This document shows, in pieces, positions 17,297-24,519 of a DNA stretch of 64,000 bases. The translations under genes and the position numbers were made by a program. A model generated the notes under the pieces. That model saw nothing but the letters and a program-made list of their open reading frames with translations. It did no database searches and was not told the origin of the DNA. The DNA comes from Candidatus Eiseniibacteriota bacterium (GTDB taxonomy: Bacteria; Joyebacterota; Joyebacteria; Joyebacterales; Joyebacteraceae): the NCBI GenBank assembly GCA_030622115.1, contig JAUXGN010000002.1:43363-107362 (forward strand). The letters are read 5' to 3'. Within the stretch, counting starts at the first letter, position 1. Each line of letters opens with the position of its first letter.

Positions 17297-20200
17297 TCAG
17301 CGGAGGAGCACCACCTTGTGAGTATCCTCGCGTGCTCCCGTCTCCAGGCGGATGAAGTAGACGCCGCTCCCAACGGCGTATCCACCGCTGTCCGTACCGT
17401 CCCAGGCGAACACGTGGTTGCCGGCCGGGATCTCACCATCGTGCACTGTCTTCACGAGACGCCCTGAAGGACTGTAGATCCTGAGCCGCACCGGACCCAC
17501 CTCTGGCAGCGCGAGGTGCATCGTCGTCGCTTGGTTGAATGGGTTCGGGAAGCATGGATGGAATCGGAAGACCGAGGGGACCGGATCGTCGAAGACCCCA
17601 GTTGCCGAAAGATCCACGTGGAGATCGTGCCGGAGCACTGCGCCGTATGAGCCTCCACCGGCCTCCACCTCAATCCAGAGCGTGAGCAGTGTGTCATCCA
17701 CGGCGTCGGATATCTCGAGTGTGAACGCGTCGGCCGCGCTGCTCTCAGAGCTTCCCTCGCTGATATCCGGAGAGCTTCCATCGGCGTCGATGATGGTCAC
17801 GAGTCCCTCATTCGATGTGAGCGTCAGCGCCACGCCGGTTGCTGCAGCCTGACCATTGTTGGTCAGCGTCACGGACAAGGTCGCGGCTTCCCCGGGGCCG
17901 ATCTGACCGTTTCCATTGCCAAGCGTCGTGTCGTCAAGCGTAACATCCGTCAGCACGAGCCACGGAAGGCTTGGTTCATCCGGTGGTGTTGTTGTGAAGA
18001 GAATCGCCGTACCGTCAACGAGCGGTGTGGCGGTATCGTTGTACTCACCGTCGAAGAGGTACTCGATCCCGTAACTCTCATCGGGGCTCTCGATCCCGAT
18101 CGTACACCCCATCGGATTCGTCACGGTCTCGTACTGTACGAGGATCATCCCGTCGTCCGTGGGTGTCGGATACTCGGACTCCCTCAGAAAGATGATCTGG
18201 AACGTCTCGGTGTCCGACGTTCCGAATCGGGGCACCTCGTCGAACTGGATGATGAACCTCTCGCCCACGGCATCGTACCACTTGTAGATATCACCGCCTG
18301 TCGACGGGTCAAGGTCATCCCAGAACACGGCGATCATGTTCTCGGGACCATCGGTGCTTGGGATCTCCGAGTTGTGGCCGAATCGGTAGTCCTCCGTACC
18401 CATCGAGATGAATCCGTTCGAACAGACCGACATCTGCATGTAGCTGTTGCCGTAGTGCTGGAAGCTGAAGGGCATGTTCACAAGCGCGATCGTGTCGTCT
18501 TCGTCCGTGATCTCAGTGATGAGATTCCCGGGGCCTGGTGGTGCGATGTCGTACCAGTCGAAGGCAGGCGCCCCTCCGTAGGTCGAGTCACTTGAATCGA
18601 ACGCGTAGTAGCCGTAGTCGTCGGGTCCGGTCACAAGGGAGGCCGTCGGCCCCGAGATGACGAGATCGAAATCGAGGGTCTCGACATAGGCGTAGGAGTG
18701 CCCCTGTCCGCCGAGAACGAGTCTGAGAGCCACGCTCGTATTGTTGGGCGCCATTGGAGATATCTGCAGCACGAAGGGTGTCTCCGAATTGTCCTTAAAC
18801 GCTCCGGCAGCCATGTCTCCGAGGGCTGCCGTGGCCGAAGCGATCGCGATGTGTGGGCTCTCGGTCGTGATCTCGGCCGAGACCGACTCAGCGTCACACT
18901 CGCCTGTGTTCTCAAACGTCACCGTGAGACCGATCACCTCGCCGGGACTCGCCGTCGCTCCTCCGTCTCCCGCTGGGGGAGCATCGTCTATGTCGACGAC
19001 AACGATGTCGAGATCGGCGCTTGCCACCTGTATCGGTGACGGCGAGAGAATTCGCAGTGAACCACTGTACGTTGTGACAAGCTCGTACGGGATCACAGAT
19101 CCGACTCTGCAGGTAGGTGAGACCGTGATCGTGAGAGGCGGAGATCCCCAGGAGTTTGCCTGCGCCGCGATATCACCGAAGGTGGACACACTGTCCACCA
19201 CGGTTGCATAGGGCGCGCTGCTTCTCAGCACGGTGACCGTCGATGATGCCACCACGTCGCCGACGTTCGTGAACTCGATCGACACCTCCGCCGATTCCCC
19301 GGGACTCAGAAGTCCATCGCCGTTACCGCCGCTCGCATCGTCAATAGAGATGTCGGCGAAAACCACGAACGGGCCACTGTCCAACACCTGAGTCGTCCCC
19401 TCGTAGGGAACGAACCCCTCCGCGGTCACGGTTACACTGAGAGCGCCGGACGAAGCCGGCGTGAGCGGGAACGACGCCTGTCCAGTGTCATTAGTGTACG
19501 CCCACGCATATATGTCGCCGTCCTTCACACAAGCGACAAGCGCACCCTCGACCGGCTGGCCCTGCGAGAGGACCGAGACAGCGAACGTTCCCTGTCCGGA
19601 ATGGTAGTACCCGTTGTGAAGCACCGTGATGTCCTTCGGGCTCTCGAGCCAGAGGTTCATCTCCGGGTCGCCCAGGAGATTCCACGCCTCGTACTCCTGC
19701 TGCACCGCGTCAAAGTTGTAGATGGACATCTTGGCGGCGACACACGCGGCTCCAAGTACACCGCCGTTCTCACCGAAGACGTGCTCGTAGAAGCCCGTAG
19801 CGCCCGCGCCCCTGCGCCTTGAGAGCGGCTGGCTTCCCGCGATGACCGTGTTGCTTCCGAAGAAGGCGACAGCGCCGCGCGGGAAGGATGCCGTGCCCGC
19901 ACGGACAAACTCTTCACAGACGAACCCGTCGTCATGATATATGCCCGTTCCGCACGTCGCCGATATGATGATGGGCAGCTTCCATCCGTTCACCAGGCTG
20001 TTCGGGTTGATGTTGAACGGGTACGGCCATTCATACCAGGCCTGTCCTCTGAACGTGACGAACCCGCGTCCTGCGTTCACGGCCGCGTAGACGTCAGCGT
20101 GGGCCGTGTCGTTCCTCCTGAAAAGCGTGTCCATGGGAGCGAACCCGGCGGCATCCATGAGATCATAGATCAGCCACGTGTTCGCATAGTAGATAGCATC

Positions 20201-21412
20201 GCCCGCATCGCCGTCCTCGGCGATCAGGAACGTCGCGCTCGTGGGCCAGTTGGCATGTCCAGTGATCGGTGTGCGTTCGTAGCCGAGGATCTTGGCAACC
20301 TGGGTCGAACAATGGGCGGGGGAGTCGGCAGAGATCCGGCCCACCATTACGTCAACGAAGTAGTCCGCACCCTCCAGAGTTGCGTAGTAATCGTCCGTCC
20401 ATGTGAGACCCGCGTACGCGGGAAGCTGTTCGGTGTCGCCGACGAGCAGCACATATTCCGGAGGAACCGCCCACGTGTCGTATGCCGTCTGGACGTAGGC
20501 TCGGATGTCGTCCGCATCGGAACCGATTTCAGAGAGTGCTACAACCTTCGTCTGGACGCCTTTCTTGTGCTTCCACTCGGCAAGATCGACGATCTCGCTC
20601 TCGTATGAATCCGCCGTGATGATGAGGTATCTTCCACCGAACGGCAGCTCATCGCGATCTCCCAGATCCCCGGAGACTCCTGTCCCTGCGTCCCGCGCCG
20701 GGGTGCGGCGCGCGACGTAGTTGATGACCCTGTCCGCGTAGACCGCCTGAAACGCCGGCGCCGGAGCCCTCTGGGTCTCTCGCTTCTCGTTTATTCCCGT
20801 GCCCGGCGACGTCTCGATCCTCAGGATGACCGAACTCCCATCATTCCCCTCCAGAACCGTGGGCGGGCGAGGCTCGTACGTTACGCAGACGACCCTGAGG
20901 TCGCGCATGATGCCCGGCTCTGAGATCTTGATAACTTCGTTCCGGTCGGCGGTCCAGGTGATGCGGCCGGTATCCGGAACACGTACTAGAACGGAGAAAC
21001 CGGCAGGGGAGGGTGACTGCGCACTCCACGTCTTCCCGGACCCGGCGATGCGTGCGAGTCCGCCGGTTAGGGAGAGCACGTCCGCGCATGAGCGATCCGG
21101 CCGGAGATTGAAGACCAGAGGTCCCTCCTCATCAGGCCGCGACTCCGCGCCGGGTGAGTCCGCCCGGCTCCATGAGACGCCGAGACGCAGAAGGACCGCG
21201 TCATCGGTGCTGTCCAGGAGTTCGGCCGTTGCTTCACATGCGCATTCAAGCCGGCCTTCGGCGCCTGCGGCTCCGAGGGAGGGGAACGCAACGGCTTCCG
21301 CCGCGTGAGGGGGTAGTTCAGTCGTTGTAGACGCGGCAGTTGAGGCCGGCGGGGCAAGAACGATGGCGCCGCATAGAATTGTGAATGCGAGTGTTGTCGA
21401 GACCTGACGCAC
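17297..21412 (-). CDS. C25 (gingipain-like) family secreted peptidase homologue
   Basis: This is a 1371-residue exported protein. A signal peptide (about 1-27) and a propeptide-like region are followed by a C25 domain near residues 262-590: YLIITADSYES, EYVLLVGDTEQLPAY, VDVMVGRISA, IISATCGTG with Cys 487 at the nucleophile position, and EAWNLLGDPEMNLW. In gingipains the catalytic His lies in a G-H-G context; here that region reads FRGQAWYEW (454-462), with Gln 457 where His is expected, so activity is uncertain. Beta-sandwich repeats follow (DISIDDASGGNGDGLLSPGE-type). The FlgD-like sorting domain starts at FHPCFPNPFNQ and ends KVVLLR. Transcription is likely from 21533-21561. Confidence 0.88.
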   Translation of the reverse strand: MRQVSTTLAFTILCGAIVLAPPASTAASTTTELPPHAAEAVAFPSLGAAGAEGRLECACEATAELLDSTDDAVLLRLGVSWSRADSPGAESRPDEEGPLVFNLRPDRSCADVLSLTGGLARIAGSGKTWSAQSPSPAGFSVLVRVPDTGRITWTADRNEVIKISEPGIMRDLRVVCVTYEPRPPTVLEGNDGSSVILRIETSPGTGINEKRETQRAPAPAFQAVYADRVINYVARRTPARDAGTGVSGDLGDRDELPFGGRYLIITADSYESEIVDLAEWKHKKGVQTKVVALSEIGSDADDIRAYVQTAYDTWAVPPEYVLLVGDTEQLPAYAGLTWTDDYYATLEGADYFVDVMVGRISADSPAHCSTQVAKILGYERTPITGHANWPTSATFLIAEDGDAGDAIYYANTWLIYDLMDAAGFAPMDTLFRRNDTAHADVYAAVNAGRGFVTFRGQAWYEWPYPFNINPNSLVNGWKLPIIISATCGTGIYHDDGFVCEEFVRAGTASFPRGAVAFFGSNTVIAGSQPLSRRRGAGATGFYEHVFGENGGVLGAACVAAKMSIYNFDAVQQEYEAWNLLGDPEMNLWLESPKDITVLHNGYYHSGQGTFAVSVLSQGQPVEGALVACVKDGDIYAWAYTNDTGQASFPLTPASSGALSVTVTAEGFVPYEGTTQVLDSGPFVVFADISIDDASGGNGDGLLSPGESAEVSIEFTNVGDVVASSTVTVLRSSAPYATVVDSVSTFGDIAAQANSWGSPPLTITVSPTCRVGSVIPYELVTTYSGSLRILSPSPIQVASADLDIVVVDIDDAPPAGDGGATASPGEVIGLTVTFENTGECDAESVSAEITTESPHIAIASATAALGDMAAGAFKDNSETPFVLQISPMAPNNTSVALRLVLGGQGHSYAYVETLDFDLVISGPTASLVTGPDDYGYYAFDSSDSTYGGAPAFDWYDIAPPGPGNLITEITDEDDTIALVNMPFSFQHYGNSYMQMSVCSNGFISMGTEDYRFGHNSEIPSTDGPENMIAVFWDDLDPSTGGDIYKWYDAVGERFIIQFDEVPRFGTSDTETFQIIFLRESEYPTPTDDGMILVQYETVTNPMGCTIGIESPDESYGIEYLFDGEYNDTATPLVDGTAILFTTTPPDEPSLPWLVLTDVTLDDTTLGNGNGQIGPGEAATLSVTLTNNGQAAATGVALTLTSNEGLVTIIDADGSSPDISEGSSESSAADAFTLEISDAVDDTLLTLWIEVEAGGGSYGAVLRHDLHVDLSATGVFDDPVPSVFRFHPCFPNPFNQATTMHLALPEVGPVRLRIYSPSGRLVKTVHDGEIPAGNHVFAWDGTDSGGYAVGSGVYFIRLETGAREDTHKVVLLR

Positions 21413-21532
21413 GTATTCCCTCCTGTCGGTCTTGAGGCAGGCCGGGGCGTTGCTGAGTCGATTCTCAGGAATTCAGACGTTCCGGTCCCGCGTTCGCACT
21501 GGCCGTTACGATAGAAGACGACTTCTTGGTAC

Positions 21533-21561
21533 ATTATCGCACATTTTATGGCGTTCGTCAA
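21533..21561 (-). promoter_or_regulatory. promoter of the C25 peptidase gene
   Basis: On the minus strand TTGACG and GATAAT are separated by 17 bases, giving a leader of about 115 bases. Confidence 0.65.
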
Positions 21562-21584
21562 TTGTAGGGTTAGTGGGGTGTTGC

Positions 21585-22013
21585 TCAGGATCCGGTGAGA
21601 TTGTCAGGAAGAGGCCCCATTGAGACGCACCGGGCCTCGCCGGTAGCGATCCTGGTCCCGTCAGCAAGGGTGGCCGTGGCCGCCGTCCGGAAGACCCGAC
21701 CACGCGCCTCAACAAGGTTCGCCGTCACGGTCACGGTCTGCCCGACGCTGAGAGGAGAGAGAAACCGCACCGAGAGCTCAGCAGTCACAGCGAAGTTGCC
21801 CATCCTGTTCAGAAGCGTGACCATTGCCTCATCCAGAACTGTGCTGATGAGTCCGCCGTGGACCATGTTGCTGTAGCCTTGGAACTTCCTTGGGAACGCG
21901 AGCGTGGTTCGGACCTGCTCTCCGGTGTAGTCAAACTCAAGATGCAGGCCGTCCGCGTTCTCCTTCCCACAGGCGAAACACATCGAATCGTCTCGGGGCT
22001 CCAGGTTCTTCAC
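21585..22013 (-). CDS. PaaI-like hotdog-fold thioesterase
   Basis: This is a 142-residue cytoplasmic acyl-CoA thioesterase-like protein of the 4HBT/hotdog superfamily. The start is a GTG overlapping the preceding gene's stop (GTGA), so translation is coupled. It opens with a CFACG Cys pair. The hotdog motif is clear: YSNMVHGGLISTVLDEAM, with the active-site region HGG and the acidic residue in LDEAM, then AELSVRFLSPLSVGQTVTV. Such enzymes hydrolyse acyl-CoA or acyl-carrier thioesters; the substrate is unknown. Confidence 0.9.
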   Translation of the reverse strand: MKNLEPRDDSMCFACGKENADGLHLEFDYTGEQVRTTLAFPRKFQGYSNMVHGGLISTVLDEAMVTLLNRMGNFAVTAELSVRFLSPLSVGQTVTVTANLVEARGRVFRTAATATLADGTRIATGEARCVSMGPLPDNLTGS

Positions 22014-22306
22014 GAGCCACCGTCGTCCGATGTCCCGACGTCGGGATCCTCGACAACCTCCGCGGGGGTGTTCACTATCGCGCGTGCTTCCTCGAGTCGC
22101 TCCACGGGAACCAGGATCTCGACAGCACCGAGTCCGTCAATGGTCATGGCCAGAAGCTTCGTAACGGCTTCCATCTTGAGAGTCGCCTCTATGCCGGCAG
22201 CTTCGAGCACACTCTTCACGGTGAGTGCTTCCATCTCACCGCTTGCGACATATGCTACGGCCAAGCCCGCATCGTGACCCGAGGGCCTTCGATCGTTCTC
22301 AGGCAT
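22010..22306 (-). CDS. DUF2007-type small protein
   Basis: This is a 98-residue cytoplasmic protein. AAAGGGAGACACGG precedes the ATG. The pattern matches the DUF2007 (putative prokaryotic signal-transducing) family: VAYVASGEMEALTVKSVLEAAGIEATL, then a short strand, then EILVPVERLEEARAIV. This is a small ferredoxin-like fold of unknown function. It overlaps the thioesterase gene by four bases, suggesting a joint operon. Confidence 0.8.
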   Translation of the reverse strand: MPENDRRPSGHDAGLAVAYVASGEMEALTVKSVLEAAGIEATLKMEAVTKLLAMTIDGLGAVEILVPVERLEEARAIVNTPAEVVEDPDVGTSDDGGS

Positions 22307-22411
22307 CCGTGTCTCCCTTTCTCAGTCGTCGAACTGCGCGTTTCACGGGGCAGTATACTCCCATGGTTGTCCGGATGCCACCAGAGACGCCCAGACGTCC
22401 CTCGGGTACAA

Positions 22412-22446
22412 GAGAACGGGCGGGGAAGCGGCCCCCGCCCGTTCTC
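22412..22446 (-). terminator. hairpin terminator after the tag-bearing gene
   Basis: A 14-bp perfect stem GAGAACGGGCGGGG / CCCCGCCCGTTCTC with a seven-base loop lies 25 bases beyond the stop at 22471. Confidence 0.65.
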
Positions 22447-22470
22447 GCAATATGCTGCACCATAGGGCGT

Positions 22471-23337
22471 CTAGCGGTAATTCGCCTTGATGCTGCCCCA
22501 CGTGGTCTCTTCGACAGGCGTGCTTGAGAGGAACCAGTCGTAGATGACCTCGATCATGTGGTTGAAGTCCGCATCGGGTGCGGCCGAGATCTCAATACCG
22601 GACCATACCGTCTTGAAGACTTCTGTCTCATTGCAGATGGCAACCCCGTCCATCGCGAAATCGTCGTAGTAGAGGAGGTAATCGGCGGTAGCGGTCGGCG
22701 TTGCCGCATCGGGGAAGAAGGTATTGTTCAGGAAGACGAGCGCGGATTCCAGATAGAAGCTCTCACCCGCGAAAAGGCTGCTGGCTGAACCGCTGATGTT
22801 GGCCGTCTCAGCGGCCCACGCGACATCCTGGGTACAGACATCCAAGCCCAGGTAGTCGTACGGGAACCCCGAGCAGGATCCCATCTCAGGATGCGATCCC
22901 CACATGTAGTCCTGTCCGACGAACAGCAGATTGCCGCCTGTGTCCAGGTAGCTCGCCAGAACCGCCTCATCGGCAGGGTCGATGTTCTGCGGAACCTCCC
23001 ACCAGTTCTCGCTCGTCAGAACGACGACCACCGGGTAGTTATCGGCGGTCACGTCCGACGGGAAGTTGATCGTTCCACTTGTGATCTCAACGCTCGCGAA
23101 CGCGAACGTGGCGGCGCCCGCAAACGTGAACGCATCGGCGTAACGCGTGCTCAGATCTGCGAAGCCGATGTTCGCATCGATGTCGATGCAGATAAGGACA
23201 TCCGCGACTGACGTCGGCGCGCCGTGCTGTTCAAGGCTGACTGTTACCTCGTCCTGTCCCAGGTTGACACGCGCGCTGTTCGCGAATGCCGTCGTTGCCA
23301 AGGCGATAACTGCAAGGATCACTAGCACTGTTCTCAT
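22471..23337 (-). CDS. secreted protein with WG-x-IK-x-x-YR C-terminal tag
   Basis: This is a 288-residue exported protein of unknown function. AGCAGGAGGAAGAGC fixes the ATG at 23337. Residues 1-20 are a signal peptide (LALATTAFA). The body has ADVLICIDIDANIGF, YPVVVVLTSENWW, VLASYLDTGGNLLFVGQDYMWG and a later TADYLLYYDDFAMDG, recalling glutamine-amidotransferase-like or DUF4159-like folds that place a Gly-rich turn after a strand, but I see no catalytic triad I would trust. It ends PVEETTWGSIKANYR. Divergently placed with another tag-bearing gene across a 132-base region holding a strong promoter and direct repeats. Confidence 0.85.
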   Translation of the reverse strand: MRTVLVILAVIALATTAFANSARVNLGQDEVTVSLEQHGAPTSVADVLICIDIDANIGFADLSTRYADAFTFAGAATFAFASVEITSGTINFPSDVTADNYPVVVVLTSENWWEVPQNIDPADEAVLASYLDTGGNLLFVGQDYMWGSHPEMGSCSGFPYDYLGLDVCTQDVAWAAETANISGSASSLFAGESFYLESALVFLNNTFFPDAATPTATADYLLYYDDFAMDGVAICNETEVFKTVWSGIEISAAPDADFNHMIEVIYDWFLSSTPVEETTWGSIKANYR

Positions 23338-23373
23338 GCTCTTCCTCCTGCTCAAGAAAAGCCCATAACGATT

Positions 23374-23410
23374 GACGATTACTGTTGCTTTGGACGATTA
23401 CTGTTACTTT
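23374..23410. repeat. two 18-bp direct repeats in the leader of the tag-bearing gene
   Basis: GACGATTACTGTTGCTTT (23374-23391) and GACGATTACTGTTACTTT (23393-23410) differ at one base and have a 19-base period. They lie inside the predicted transcript leader, between the promoter at 23435-23463 and the start at 23337. Confidence 0.8.
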
Positions 23411-23434
23411 GAGTTGCACCTGATCCGATATCAG

Positions 23435-23463
23435 AGTATACCATAGACAGCAGAGGGGGTCAA
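23435..23463 (-). promoter_or_regulatory. promoter of the tag-bearing gene at 23337
   Basis: On the minus strand TTGACC and TATACT are separated by 17 bases. The -35 reaches to within seven bases of the divergent gene's ATG at 23470. Confidence 0.65.
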
Positions 23464-23469
23464 GATTCG

Positions 23470-24381
23470 ATGGTGAAGTCCGTACCGATGAGGAGGGTCC
23501 TGCCAATCAGAGTGCTGCTCGCTCTTGTGATACTCGTGGTCGTCTTCTCGGGCACCGTCTGCCTCGCCCGCACGTGCGGGCTCAGTGATACTCCGCTGGT
23601 TGCAGTCCCTGCGCCGGTCCTCAGCCGGGCCGTGCTGGACTCGTTCTCGTCGCCCAGTACAGCACCCATGGGGGTGGACTGGGACGATGTCGGTCAGACT
23701 CTCTATCACATTGATCAGGAGTGGGGGGAGGTCTATTCGTTTCAGCCTCCGTCATGGACGGCGTCTCTTCTCTTCGACGTACCGAATCAGATCGGGATCG
23801 GTGCGACGATCAACGTCGGCAACGGGATCTGCTTCGTTCCCGACGGTCGGGACGGCTCACTCTACATCACCGACTACGGCGGCTACGGTGCCGATCTGGT
23901 CGACAGGGTCTATCAGTTCTCACTTGACGGCACGCTGCTCGATTCGTGGGACGTGGATGCGATATGCCCCGGTGGCGTGGTGGGCATCTGCTTCGATGGC
24001 TCGAGCTTCTGGCTCTCGGATCTGGGCGGTGACTTGGTGAAGTGCGACGAGTCGTTCAATCTGATAGCCACCTACGACGATCCGTCGGGCTCGGGTGCAG
24101 GAGGGGCTCTCGATTTCGATCCAGAGAGCGGGCTGTTCTACATGACGGACTCCCTGTTTGGCGCCATCCATGTTCTTGACGGCGACTTGAATCTGCTTGG
24201 TTCCTTCTCCGGTCCCGCGGTCGGCGCCATTGGAGTGGCTGTCGGGCGCTCGGCCGTGCGTGACGGTCGGCGCCTGTGGTTTACTTCGTACTGGACTGAC
24301 ATCATCTACGAAATAGACGATGAATACGAGAGTCCTGTCGAACACTCGAGCTGGGGGAGGATCAAGTCCCTCTACAGGTAG
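23470..24381 (+). CDS. secreted beta-propeller-like protein with WG-x-IK-x-x-YR C-terminal tag
   Basis: This is a 303-residue exported protein. The ATG at 23470 follows GAGGGGG by about 11 bases. A signal peptide spans roughly residues 8-36. The mature part reads like an NHL/SMP-30-type six-bladed propeller with repeating strands: VDWDDVGQTLYHIDQ, SLYITDYGG, ICFDGSSFWLSDLGG, LDFDPESGLFYMTD, RRLWFTSYWTDIIYEID. Such propellers bind ligands or hydrolyse lactones; no metal-binding set can be assigned here. The C-terminus is PVEHSSWGRIKSLYR. It overlaps the divergent gene's promoter region, so the two may be co-regulated. Confidence 0.82.
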   Translation: MVKSVPMRRVLPIRVLLALVILVVVFSGTVCLARTCGLSDTPLVAVPAPVLSRAVLDSFSSPSTAPMGVDWDDVGQTLYHIDQEWGEVYSFQPPSWTASLLFDVPNQIGIGATINVGNGICFVPDGRDGSLYITDYGGYGADLVDRVYQFSLDGTLLDSWDVDAICPGGVVGICFDGSSFWLSDLGGDLVKCDESFNLIATYDDPSGSGAGGALDFDPESGLFYMTDSLFGAIHVLDGDLNLLGSFSGPAVGAIGVAVGRSAVRDGRRLWFTSYWTDIIYEIDDEYESPVEHSSWGRIKSLYR

Positions 24382-24519
24382 GCATGACGTGGCTGGGACA
24401 ACGTAGCCGGACGTTGCCTGAAGTGCGGCTTTCGTGTAGCATCTGAGCGGTGACACGTCACAATGAGTGCGGCGAGCCTACGGGCACGCGTTGGTCTGTC
24501 CCATAAGGCAGGATTACAC

